DNA from: Micrococcaceae bacterium Sec5.1
Lineage (GTDB): Bacteria; Actinomycetota; Actinomycetes; Actinomycetales; Micrococcaceae
Length of the DNA: 64,000 nucleotides
Assembly (NCBI GenBank): GCA_039636795.1
Contig: CP143430.1
Location: 2,666,001 to 2,730,000 of the forward strand
Reading direction: 5' to 3'
Shown: one piece after another, positions 25,822-33,937 of the stretch
Layout of the letters: each line of letters begins with the position of its first letter
Numbering within the stretch: position 1 is the stretch's first letter
Notes under the pieces: generated by a model
Databases searched by the model: none
Told to the model about the DNA's origin: nothing
The model's input: the letters and a program-made list of their open reading frames with translations, nothing else
Program-made: the position numbers and the translations under genes

Positions 25822-26676
25822 ATGAACAGAACCATTGGTCTGGCCCACTTGTCAGCGTTGCATCTGAGCCCGCCCGAACTGGTCCAGGCTGCGGCTAACG
25901 CCGGCTTCACCTCTGTGGGCATCCGCGTTTACCCCGCGACCAAGGGCGAATCGACCTACCCCATGGCGATTGGCTCCACCATGTTTGTACACACGATTGA
26001 TCGTCTCGCAGGGACGGGAATAGCGGTGCGTGATGTGGAGGTATTCACGCTCAACGGGAACCGTGGACGCGCCGAATGGGAGCCCGTGCTTGAAGCGGGA
26101 GCTGCCCTGGGTGCGAGTGTTCTGAACGTGATCGGAAGTGATCCGGATGGGGGCCGGCTAAGGGACAGCCTTGCGGCGCTGGTCGAAGATGCCCGCGCGT
26201 TCGGGATCAGGCCCTCCGTTGAGCCGATCTCCTACCAGCCCCTGGCAACCGTGCCTGGAGCGGGACTGCTTGTCCAGCAAACGGGATGCGGAATCATGCT
26301 CGATGTTCTTCACTTCGTGCGTGCCGGCGGCAGGATTGGCGAACTGGAGCATCTGCCGGCAGGGGCAGTGACTGTCATCCAGCTATGTGACGGCCCAGCC
26401 GACACCCCGGACTTGCCGGTCCCGCGTGCCATGCCCTTGGGACAGGACGTCAACGGATCCCCCCGGCAGATCGAATCCCGGTCAAAGAGGCTAGCGCCAG
26501 GGGAGGGTGTCTTCCCCCTCAGGGAGATCCTGGACCTCTTCCCGGACACGCCGATCAGCGTCGAAGTCCCTGACGTCCTGGCCGTCGAGGCGCAAGGCAC
26601 ATTTGCCCACCTCCAACACCTCTATGAGGCAGCCGCAACGCTGACCCGCACCCCCCCGAAAACCGAAACGAAGTGA
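25822..26676 (+). CDS. Sugar-phosphate isomerase/epimerase-like TIM-barrel protein
   Basis: 284 aa of the xylose isomerase-like TIM barrel (AP_endonuc_2) family. Metal-site segments are recognisable: VSVEP-type SVEPIS near residue 136, MLDVLHF near 157, QLCDGP near 189 and SVEVPDV near 240. Family members include sugar/inosose isomerases and 3-dehydroshikimate dehydratase. It diverges from the MHS transporter, shares the LacI-type operator and overlaps the SDR gene (GTGA). With a flavoprotein desaturase and an SDR, it suggests degradation of a cyclic polyol or hydroxy-acid. Isomerase and dehydratase activities cannot be separated by eye. Confidence 0.8.
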   Translation: MNRTIGLAHLSALHLSPPELVQAAANAGFTSVGIRVYPATKGESTYPMAIGSTMFVHTIDRLAGTGIAVRDVEVFTLNGNRGRAEWEPVLEAGAALGASVLNVIGSDPDGGRLRDSLAALVEDARAFGIRPSVEPISYQPLATVPGAGLLVQQTGCGIMLDVLHFVRAGGRIGELEHLPAGAVTVIQLCDGPADTPDLPVPRAMPLGQDVNGSPRQIESRSKRLAPGEGVFPLREILDLFPDTPISVEVPDVLAVEAQGTFAHLQHLYEAAATLTRTPPKTETK

Positions 26677-27467
26677 ACACCATGAGCGAACTCACCCAAG
26701 AAAAAACAACCCGAACCGCAACCCCGGAGACCTATTGGCCCGGTCGCTTCCAGGACCAGGTGATCCTCGTGACCGGCGCCGCCGGCGGCCTCGGCTCGGA
26801 CACCGCGGACCGGCTGGCACGCGAAGGTGCCACAGTTGTATGCACGGACGTCAATGCCGGCGGCCGGGGTGACGGCAGCAGTCCGTCGAACTGCATGGCC
26901 CTGAATGTCACCCAAAGGCAGGACTGGGACCACACCGTGCAGGCCGTTCTGCAGCGGTACGGCAGGATCGACGGGGCGCTCTTTGCCCACGGCATCCAGG
27001 GACCGGAGGTTCCCGTGACGGAGATGCCGGCAGAAGGATGGGCCAGAACCCTGAGCGTGAATCTGGACGGCTGCCTCCACGGTCTGGCCAGCATCCTGCC
27101 GGTCCTCACCAAGCAGGCCTACGGCAGGATTGCCATCCTGTCATCCATTTCCGCGCGTGAAGGGAATCCGCACCAGGCCGCCTACTCGGCTTCCAAGGCG
27201 GGCCTGGTCGCACTGGTGAAAACGGCAGCCAAAGAGGTGGCACCTTACGGTGTTACGGTCAATTCCATCGCCCCGTCCATGATGAAAACCCGGCTCCTTC
27301 AGGACCTGAGCCCGGAACGAAACGCCCAACTCCTCGCCAAGGTTCCCATGGGAAGAGTCGGGCTACCGGAAGAATTCTCGGCTCTGGCCTCATGGCTGCT
27401 ATCCACCGAGGCCAGCTACATGACAGGCCAGACACTGGACCTCAGCGGCGGCCGCAACACCGCCTAA
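26673..27467 (+). CDS. Short-chain dehydrogenase/reductase
   Basis: 264 aa from a GTG overlapping the previous stop. An ATG at 26682 is an alternative. The cofactor motif VTGAAGGLGSDTADRL is the TGxxxGxG signature, and Asp after the second strand (VVCTDVN) favours NAD over NADP. The catalytic triad lies in ILSSISAREG (Ser) and AYSASKAG (Tyr-x3-Lys). The C-terminal end is a classical SDR (LASWLLSTEASYMTGQTLDLSGG). It should oxidise a secondary alcohol to a ketone, which fits a companion desaturase in this cluster. It ends tail-to-tail with the LacI gene, overlapping by 4 bp. Confidence 0.92.
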   Translation: MNTMSELTQEKTTRTATPETYWPGRFQDQVILVTGAAGGLGSDTADRLAREGATVVCTDVNAGGRGDGSSPSNCMALNVTQRQDWDHTVQAVLQRYGRIDGALFAHGIQGPEVPVTEMPAEGWARTLSVNLDGCLHGLASILPVLTKQAYGRIAILSSISAREGNPHQAAYSASKAGLVALVKTAAKEVAPYGVTVNSIAPSMMKTRLLQDLSPERNAQLLAKVPMGRVGLPEEFSALASWLLSTEASYMTGQTLDLSGGRNTA

Positions 27468-28465
27468 GCGGGCGGTCCCGTCGTCCCCCGCACCTGCATA
27501 TGGACCGGAAACACCGTCTTCATCGTTTCGCTGGGAGGCTCACCTTCGATCCTCCCAGCAAGACGGTCCACTGCCAGATACGACATCTCCGGGATCGGCT
27601 GATGCACAGTGGTGAGGTTGATGAAAGCCCACCGCGCCGGCCCGGAATCATCGAACCCCACCACGGAAAGCTGCTGGGGAACACTGATCCCCAGTTGCGC
27701 AGCGGCGTCCAACACGGCAAACGCCAAAGCATCCGTCACGCAATAAATTGCCGTCGGCCGGTCCTGGGTATCCAACAACTCCAGCGCGGCCCGGACCCCT
27801 TCTTCATGGGTTAGCCTCAGATGCCGAATCCAGTCCTCACGAACCTGAAGTCCACGCCGTCCCATGGCCGCCCGGAACCCGTCCTCACGGTCCCGGCCAT
27901 TGGACCGGTCCCTCAACGTGGTCAGGAGACCGATGCTCTTGTGCCCCAGGCCTTCGAGATGGGCCACGACGAGCTCGCCAGCGCGTCGGTCATCGGCAAG
28001 GACCGCCTCGACCTCAACAGTCGTATCGTCACGGCTAAGCAAAACCGCCGGTGTCCCGCGCTCCAACACCCTGCGGACGGCGGCAGAAGATTCCCGGGCC
28101 GAAACAAAAATCATTCCGTCCACCGTTGCACTGTCCAGGACATCAACTGCCTCAGGGTCAGGTGAAATGTCCGGGTCCCGGATGAGGACCATCCGATACC
28201 CGCGCTCAAGAAGCCGATTCTGCAACGACTCAACAATGACCGGATAAATAGGGCTGGTCAGGTCAGCAACTACCACACCAACGGCGTGTGTCCGCCGCGT
28301 CACCATCATCCGGGCAGCAGCATCGGGCACATACCCAAGCTCCCGTGCCACGGAAAGAATCCGCGCTTTCGTAGCCGGGGCAACGGATGGATGGCCCCGA
28401 AGGGCACGGGACACTGTCGACTGCGACAATCCCAAATGACGGGCCACGTCAACGCTGGTTACCAT
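27464..28465 (-). CDS. LacI-family transcriptional regulator
   Basis: 333 aa from the ATG at 28465. An open upstream extension is not LacI-like. The HTH SVDVARHLGLSQSTVSRALRG starts at residue 4, followed by hinge ARELGYVPDAAARMMV and a periplasmic-binding-like effector domain (GVVVADLTSPIYP, VVGFDDSGPARW). It is positioned last on the minus strand after the MHS transporter at 28506 and converges with the SDR, so it may control both the flavoprotein/isomerase/SDR genes, through the dyad at 25738, and the lactone operon. Confidence 0.93.
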   Translation of the reverse strand: MVTSVDVARHLGLSQSTVSRALRGHPSVAPATKARILSVARELGYVPDAAARMMVTRRTHAVGVVVADLTSPIYPVIVESLQNRLLERGYRMVLIRDPDISPDPEAVDVLDSATVDGMIFVSARESSAAVRRVLERGTPAVLLSRDDTTVEVEAVLADDRRAGELVVAHLEGLGHKSIGLLTTLRDRSNGRDREDGFRAAMGRRGLQVREDWIRHLRLTHEEGVRAALELLDTQDRPTAIYCVTDALAFAVLDAAAQLGISVPQQLSVVGFDDSGPARWAFINLTTVHQPIPEMSYLAVDRLAGRIEGEPPSETMKTVFPVHMQVRGTTGPPA

Positions 28466-28505
28466 TCCACCATCGTATTTCACCAGATCAGGTCGGGTCC
28501 CGATG

Positions 28506-29876
28506 CTATTGAACGTGCGTCTGGCTCTGCTGAGCGGACGGGCTGTCTTGCTGGTGCCGTGGGTCTGCGGTGTCCTGACTGAACTTCTTGCGGGTTTCGG
28601 GTGCGAGGAGTGCGGACACCACCGTGATGATCCCAATGATGCTGAAGTACAGGATCACCCATCCTGGTTCACCATTCCCGGCGTTCAAAAGGGCGACGGC
28701 GACCAGCGGCGCGACGCCACCGGCGAGCACCGAGCCGAACTGATAGCCCATGGAGGCTCCGCTGTAGCGCAATTTAGTAGAGAACAGTTCTGCAAAGAAG
28801 GCTGCCTGTGGCCCATACATCGAGTTGTGGAAAACAGCGAGGCCAATGATGATGGCGAGGGTTGCCAGCAACGCACTGCCTGTGTCGGTCATGACGAAGT
28901 ACAACGGGAAGAACAGGAGTCCTCCGATGGCGCCGAAAAGGTAGACGGGCTTGCGGCCGATTTTGTCGGAAAGGATGGCCCAGAGGGGGACGGCGATAAT
29001 GCCAATCGCGGAGGCGATAAGTACCGACATCGTTCCTTGGTTGGCGCGGTCGGTCCCAAAGGTCTTCATGATGTAGACCACGGAGAAGGTGGTGTAGAGG
29101 TAATAGGCGGAGTTTTCTGCCAAACGCATTCCGACGACGAGCCAAATGCCCTTGGCCTCTTTCTGCAGTGCCTCACCCAAGGGTTTCTGCGAGGTCTGCT
29201 TGGCCGCGACGAGTTCTTTGAAGTCGTCGGAGTCCTCGAGCTTGGAGCGGACGATGATGCCGGTAACGATCAGGAGGACACTGAGCAGGAACGGTATCCG
29301 CCACGCCCAGGCGTCGAAAACGTCGGCTGGCACTGAGGCTTTTACGGCAAGGACGCTGGAATTGGCGAGCAGCATTCCGGCGGGAACGCCCATCTGGGTG
29401 AAGCTCCCGAACAAACCACTGCGGCCCGCAGGCGCGTGCTCGATGGAAATAACTGCCGCTCCCGCCCATTCTGCTCCTGCCCCGAAACCTTGCAGCAGGC
29501 GCAACATCGTGAGCAGGACGGGAGCCCAGAATCCGATCTGGGCGTAGGTCGGCAAGAGTCCCATGGCAAGGGTCGCGACCCCCATGATCAGGAGGGAGAG
29601 AACGAGCATGGGTTTCCGGCCGATCTTATCTCCGAAGTGACCGGCGAACATCCCCCCGAAGGGGCGGGCCACGAAACCCACCGCGTAGGTGACAAAGGCA
29701 AGAAGGAGACCGGTTGCTGGGTCTTGTTCGGGAAAATACAGTCTGCTGAAGACCCCGGTCGCGGCAAGGATGCCAAAAATGTAGTAGTCATACCATTCGA
29801 TGGTTGTGCCGACGAAGCTGGCGAGTGGCACACGCCAGGGGGTCTTTGTGCTGATGGATGTGCTGGGAAGTGTCAT
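28506..29876 (-). CDS. MHS-family metabolite:H+ symporter (MFS)
   Basis: 456 aa from the ATG at 29876. The in-frame 48-residue extension overlaps the aldehyde dehydrogenase end and is rejected. Twelve hydrophobic segments carry the MHS signatures EWYDYYIFGILAATGVFSRL, RPFGGMFAGHFGDKIGRKP and GAEWAGAAVISIEHAP. It lies 46 bp after the aldehyde dehydrogenase and 40 bp before LacI on the same strand, so it most likely imports the substrate of the lactonase/dehydrogenase pathway, a lactone, hydroxyacid or related organic acid (inference). Confidence 0.92.
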   Translation of the reverse strand: MTLPSTSISTKTPWRVPLASFVGTTIEWYDYYIFGILAATGVFSRLYFPEQDPATGLLLAFVTYAVGFVARPFGGMFAGHFGDKIGRKPMLVLSLLIMGVATLAMGLLPTYAQIGFWAPVLLTMLRLLQGFGAGAEWAGAAVISIEHAPAGRSGLFGSFTQMGVPAGMLLANSSVLAVKASVPADVFDAWAWRIPFLLSVLLIVTGIIVRSKLEDSDDFKELVAAKQTSQKPLGEALQKEAKGIWLVVGMRLAENSAYYLYTTFSVVYIMKTFGTDRANQGTMSVLIASAIGIIAVPLWAILSDKIGRKPVYLFGAIGGLLFFPLYFVMTDTGSALLATLAIIIGLAVFHNSMYGPQAAFFAELFSTKLRYSGASMGYQFGSVLAGGVAPLVAVALLNAGNGEPGWVILYFSIIGIITVVSALLAPETRKKFSQDTADPRHQQDSPSAQQSQTHVQ

Positions 29877-29922
29877 GGGATTTTCTTTCAGCTTGGTACA
29901 AGGGAGTTGGCGGGGGAGTTGG

Positions 29923-31395
29923 TCAGGCGAAGGGGTTGGACAGTCCGATGTAGACGGTCTCGAGGAATTCCTCGATTCCTTCGGCTCCGCCTTCACGACC
30001 GAGGCCTGACTGCTTGACACCGCCGAACGGTGCTGCGGGGTTGGAGATGATGCCCGAGTTCACGCCGAGCATGCCGGTCTCGAGTTGTTCGGATAGGCGA
30101 AGGACCCGGTTGATGTCGCGGGTGAACACGTAGGAGATCAACCCGTAGGGGGTCGCGTTGGCGAGGTTGATTGCCTCTTGTTCGTCGTGGAAAGGAACAA
30201 TCGGGGCCACCGGTCCGAAGATCTCCTCTGTTAGTGCACGCGCCTCGGCCGGCACATCGGTGAGGACGGTGGGTTCGTAAAAGTAGCCGGGTCCGGGCAG
30301 CATCCTTCCACCGGTGAACACGCGTGCCCCCTTACTGACAGCGTCATCGACAAGGTCTGCGACTTTTTGGCGGCTGTGCTCGTCAATGAGCGGTCCGATC
30401 TGAACTCCGGCCTCCGTCCCGCGACCGAGTGTCATTTCGGACATTCGGGAGGCCAGACGCTTGGCGAACACATCGGCAAGGCTGTGGTGAACGTAGAACC
30501 GGTTGGCCGACGTGCAGGCCTGTCCGCCGTTCCGGAGCTTGGCTGCGATGGCACCTTCAACTGCCGCGTCGAGGTCTGCGTCGGCGAACACCAGGAACGG
30601 TGCGTTTCCACCAAGTTCCATGGAGGTTCGAAGCACGGTCCCCGCTGCCGCTTGCAGGAGGCGGACCCCGACTTCCGTGGAACCGGTAAACGAGAGTTTC
30701 CGCAACCGGGGATCTGCGATGAGGGGACCCGTCACAGCTCCCGCCGAGGATGTGGGTACCACGTTGAGCACACCTGCCGGCAATCCTGCCTCGTGCATGA
30801 CCTGCGCGAAAAGGAGCGTCGTCAGCGGTGTCAGGGCCGGTGGCTTGATCACCATCGTGCAGCCGGCCGCGATTGCAGGAGCGACTTTCCGTGTCGCCAT
30901 CGCCAAGGGAAAGTTCCACGGAGTGATGAACAAGCAGGGGCCGACCGGTCGTTTCGTCACCAGAAGGCGCGAATTCCCGTCCGGCGATGGGGAATACCGG
31001 CCCGAGATGTGGGCTGCTTCTTCACTGAACCAGCGGAGGAACTCTGCGCCGTAGGCGACCTCGCCGCGAGCCTCAGTAAGGGACTTGCCCATCTCCATTG
31101 TCATCAAGAGAGCGAAGTCCTCGCCGCGGGCAGTGACGGCTTCGAAGCCGGCTCGGAGGATTTCGGCGCGGCTGCGCGCGGGGGTGCTGGCCCAGGCAGA
31201 TTGGGCTGCCGCAGCCGCGTCGAGTGCTGCCAATCCGTCCACAGGGGATCCATCGGCGACGGTGGTGAGGACTTTCCCGGTGGCAGGGTCTTCAACATCG
31301 AAACGTTGCCGTGTCGCGGCGTCATGCCACTTTCCAGCAATGAAGACCCCGGTTGGTAAGGAGTCCAGCAGGGAGATTTCCGAAGCCGCGTTCAC
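29923..31395 (-). CDS. Aldehyde dehydrogenase, succinate-semialdehyde dehydrogenase-like
   Basis: 490 aa from a GTG overlapping the alcohol dehydrogenase stop (GTGA). The motifs are complete: ITPWNFPLAM, the cofactor lysine in MVIKPPALTP, FTGSTEVG, general base Glu in MELGGNAP, and the nucleophile Cys in GGQACTSANR. The family affinity (GGVKQSGLGREGG near the end) is with GabD-type semialdehyde dehydrogenases. It oxidises an aldehyde to an acid with NAD(P)+. Placed after an alcohol dehydrogenase and a lactonase, it would finish the route from hydroxyacid through semialdehyde to diacid, as BlcA/AttK does. KPPALTP is unusual where most relatives have KPAxxTP. Confidence 0.93.
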   Translation of the reverse strand: MNAASEISLLDSLPTGVFIAGKWHDAATRQRFDVEDPATGKVLTTVADGSPVDGLAALDAAAAAQSAWASTPARSRAEILRAGFEAVTARGEDFALLMTMEMGKSLTEARGEVAYGAEFLRWFSEEAAHISGRYSPSPDGNSRLLVTKRPVGPCLFITPWNFPLAMATRKVAPAIAAGCTMVIKPPALTPLTTLLFAQVMHEAGLPAGVLNVVPTSSAGAVTGPLIADPRLRKLSFTGSTEVGVRLLQAAAGTVLRTSMELGGNAPFLVFADADLDAAVEGAIAAKLRNGGQACTSANRFYVHHSLADVFAKRLASRMSEMTLGRGTEAGVQIGPLIDEHSRQKVADLVDDAVSKGARVFTGGRMLPGPGYFYEPTVLTDVPAEARALTEEIFGPVAPIVPFHDEQEAINLANATPYGLISYVFTRDINRVLRLSEQLETGMLGVNSGIISNPAAPFGGVKQSGLGREGGAEGIEEFLETVYIGLSNPFA

Positions 31396-32519
31396 CGGGG
31401 ATCTGCTTCGGTTGCCGCAAACGTGATGATTTGTCGCACTGCGAGGCCGTCCGCGAGGTCGTCCATTGCTTGGTTTACTTCCTGGAGGGTGATGGTTGAT
31501 GAAATCAGTGCTTCGATGGGTAGCCGCCCCTCACGCCAGAGCTGCGCGAAGGCGGGGATGTCACGGGCAGGGACGGCGGAACCGAGGTAACTGCCAATGA
31601 TCGTGCGGGCCTCGGCCGTGAGTCCGAGCGGCTTGATCGCCGCTTCCGCAGTTGGTGCTGGAAGGCCAACGGTGACGGTCCGGCCACCTACGCCGGTCAG
31701 TGCCACGGCAGTTTCAAAGGCTCTGGCGTTACCGGCAGCTTCGATCACGATCGGCGCCTTGAGCCCTGCTTCGAAGGCCTGACCGGGCGTGTAGACCGCG
31801 CTTGCGCCCAGAGCAGTGGCTCGTTCGAGCTTGTCGACGACCGCGTCCACTCCGATGACGTCCCCTTTTCCGAGGGAAACCGCGGTGAGCAGCGCCGCCA
31901 TTCCGACTCCGCCGAGACCCACCACTATGGTGGTCTCTCCCTCTTCGGGCTTGGCGGCGTTGATGACTGCCCCGCCCCCTGTGAGCACGGCGCATCCAAG
32001 GACTGCGGCGATCTCCGGCGGGATGTCGTCGTCAACAGGCACCAGTGAGCGCCGATCGATGACGGCGTGGGTTGCGAACGCGGATACACCCAGATGGTGG
32101 TAGACATCCTGCCCGCCGCGATGCAGGCGTGTTCCGCCTGAAAGCAAGGTTCCCGCATTGTTCGCTCCCGAGCCGGGCGTGCAGGGTAGTCGCCCGTTCG
32201 TGCGGCAATTGGCGCATTCCCCGCATCGGGGAAGGAAGGCCATCACGACCCGTTGGCCAGTGACCAAGTCCTCGACTCCAGGCCCCCAACTGACGACACG
32301 GCCGGCAGCTTCATGGCCGAGCAGCATCGGTAGCGGTCGAACCCGGTTGCCGTCCACGACGGACAGGTCGGAGTGGCAGATTCCTGCTGCTTCGATTTTG
32401 ATCAGGACCTCACCTGGGCCCGGCGGATCGAGTTCGAGTTCGCTGACGGTGATAGGACGGGAGGCTCCGAAAGGCCTTGGGCGGCCGATTTCTTCCAGGA
32501 CTGCTCCGGTTATTTTCAT
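31392..32519 (-). CDS. Zinc-dependent alcohol dehydrogenase (MDR superfamily)
   Basis: 375 aa from the ATG at 32519. Upstream open frame is the FmdB gene in another frame. Catalytic zinc ligands are Cys48 (GICHSD) and His69-Glu70 (GHEAAG). The structural zinc site is Cys99, Cys102, Cys105 and Cys113. The cofactor motif is VVGLGGVGMAALL. It is class III-like in sequence (YHHLGVSAFATHAV). It should oxidise a primary alcohol or hydroxyacid to its aldehyde. It lies 10 bp after FmdB and overlaps the aldehyde dehydrogenase, and takes the place of BlcB/AttL in a gamma-hydroxybutyrate-like pathway (inference). Confidence 0.93.
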   Translation of the reverse strand: MKITGAVLEEIGRPRPFGASRPITVSELELDPPGPGEVLIKIEAAGICHSDLSVVDGNRVRPLPMLLGHEAAGRVVSWGPGVEDLVTGQRVVMAFLPRCGECANCRTNGRLPCTPGSGANNAGTLLSGGTRLHRGGQDVYHHLGVSAFATHAVIDRRSLVPVDDDIPPEIAAVLGCAVLTGGGAVINAAKPEEGETTIVVGLGGVGMAALLTAVSLGKGDVIGVDAVVDKLERATALGASAVYTPGQAFEAGLKAPIVIEAAGNARAFETAVALTGVGGRTVTVGLPAPTAEAAIKPLGLTAEARTIIGSYLGSAVPARDIPAFAQLWREGRLPIEALISSTITLQEVNQAMDDLADGLAVRQIITFAATEADPR

Positions 32520-32529
32520 GGTGTGGCTT

Positions 32530-32964
32530 TCATGTCGATGTTTCCCCGGTCGGTCCGGGGTGATGGGAATGCGGGGTCGCTCCCTCGGCGATGGCCGAAG
32601 ATACCGCCGTGGTGATGTCGTCACCAGCGCGCAGTGGGCGGCCTGAAAAGATGCCTTCGTGCGCGAGGATGGGGCGTCGGTCACCGGCCAGTTCCGGGTA
32701 GCGTTCCTCGAGTGCTTCACGGCGCTCGGCAACCCGGTGCCAGTGCGCGATCGTTTCGCGGTCGCCCCGTCCGACCGCGTTCCAGCTACGCGGCATCTGC
32801 TCCCGGGAGGGTCCGGCGGACGCGCGCCCCCCAATGTTTAGCCGGGAAGGGCGCTTACTGGTTTCAGCCCCACACCCTGGACAGGGCGGGTTGGCTGATG
32901 TCATTGCCGCGAGGCCGGCCTCGAAGTGGTGCCCGTTCTGGCAAGCGAAATCGTAGAGGATCAT
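32530..32964 (-). CDS. FmdB-family zinc-ribbon protein
   Basis: 144 aa. The start MILYDFACQNGHHFEA followed by CPGCG (Cys8, Cys28, Cys31) is the FmdB zinc-ribbon layout. The remaining two-thirds is hydrophilic and low in family signal. FmdB proteins are found beside formamidase/acetamidase and related catabolic genes and are called putative regulators or assembly factors, with function unproven. GGGAGAG precedes the ATG. Here it lies between a lactonase (21 bp) and an alcohol dehydrogenase (10 bp), so it belongs to the operon. Confidence 0.85.
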   Translation of the reverse strand: MILYDFACQNGHHFEAGLAAMTSANPPCPGCGAETSKRPSRLNIGGRASAGPSREQMPRSWNAVGRGDRETIAHWHRVAERREALEERYPELAGDRRPILAHEGIFSGRPLRAGDDITTAVSSAIAEGATPHSHHPGPTGETST

Positions 32965-32985
32965 GTGCTCTCTCCCAGCGCCGGC

Positions 32986-33798
32986 TCAGCTGTAAAACCC
33001 ATCGGGTGCATATCGCAGTGACCTGGCCTGTTCGCCGTCGTGGCCGAAGATAACCTCCGCCCCCGTCCGATCGGCGATGGCCCGGAGTTTTTCGACAGAC
33101 TCAAGCCAGCGAACGTTATCCCAAACGATCGCCGCACCGACGGCGGGAGGCCCCCAACTGTCCGCAAGGTACACCGCGTCCGACGTGAAAATCTTCGTAC
33201 CCTCGTTCTTGAGATCAAGCTGCAACGACATGGTTCCCCAGGTGTGCCCCGGGGTCTCCAGTACCTTGACGCCGGGCACGATCTCCACGTCGCCGCTGAC
33301 CCCCTCCAGATCGAGCGACTCGTAGTCCGAGACGATGTGCGCCCCCTTCGAATAGCCTTCAATGGCACGTGCGCCAGCGATCTCGGCGCTGTTGGCGATG
33401 ATCCGGGTTTTGCCGTTGTCGAACATCGAGGCGTTTGCTGCATGGTCGAAATGCAAGTGTGAGAGCACCAGCATGTCGATATCATCCGGTGTCAATTCCA
33501 GCTGAGCCAGAGAAGAGTCCAGATAGCCCGGTCCGTCCACTGGCTCACGTACCGGAAAGAAGTCCTGAAACCCTGTCGGCGCCCATCGCTGCTCCCAGTC
33601 ACGGGGAACGCCCGTGTCCCACAGAATCCGCCCCTCAGGATGCTCGATGAGCACAGCATGGGTGGGGCATTCGCCCCAGACGACAGGCTCCTCTTTGTGG
33701 TGCCGGTCTCGGATAGTCCGCCCACCTTTGAGCAGGAGCCAAGTCAGGTCGGTCTCCATGACCCCGGTGGACAGAATATGGACCCGCATATCAGTCAC
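32986..33798 (-). CDS. Metallo-beta-lactamase-fold lactonase (AiiA/BlcC-like)
   Basis: 270 aa from the GTG at 33798, which has AAGGAGG 5 nt upstream. An ATG 9 bp downstream is too far from that site. The di-zinc motif SHLHFDHA gives His114, His116, Asp118 and His119, and His185 (TPGHTWG), Asp207 (TSDAVY) and His253 (FGHD) complete the lactonase set. Relatives open acyl-homoserine lactones or gamma-butyrolactone. It is the first gene of an operon with alcohol and semialdehyde dehydrogenases, the same enzyme trio as Agrobacterium blcABC/attKLM, so a catabolic lactonase is favoured over pure quorum quenching. It diverges from a GAF/PucR regulator. Confidence 0.9.
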   Translation of the reverse strand: MTDMRVHILSTGVMETDLTWLLLKGGRTIRDRHHKEEPVVWGECPTHAVLIEHPEGRILWDTGVPRDWEQRWAPTGFQDFFPVREPVDGPGYLDSSLAQLELTPDDIDMLVLSHLHFDHAANASMFDNGKTRIIANSAEIAGARAIEGYSKGAHIVSDYESLDLEGVSGDVEIVPGVKVLETPGHTWGTMSLQLDLKNEGTKIFTSDAVYLADSWGPPAVGAAIVWDNVRWLESVEKLRAIADRTGAEVIFGHDGEQARSLRYAPDGFYS

Positions 33799-33912
33799 TA
33801 CAACCTCCTTGTTGTTAGCGGCAACTTTTACCGTTCCCCCACTCTGCAGGTTCATGGGAAGCAAAACCATGGTGCTAAGGGATATACAAATGGTGAATAC
33901 ATAGCCGGAATC

Positions 33913-33922
33913 GACATATGTC
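33913..33922. promoter_or_regulatory. Perfect 10-bp palindrome in the lactonase/PucR divergent region
   Basis: GACATATGTC lies 15 bp before the PucR-like start in the 139-bp divergent region. It is a candidate binding site for the adjacent regulator. Short palindromes can arise by chance. Confidence 0.3.
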
Positions 33923-33937
33923 ACTTAGAATCACGGT

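Noticed and set aside
32986..33798. Pure quorum-quenching acyl-homoserine lactonase
   Set aside because: The fold and motifs allow it, but the operon with alcohol and semialdehyde dehydrogenases and an importer favours a catabolic lactonase; quenching may be a side activity.
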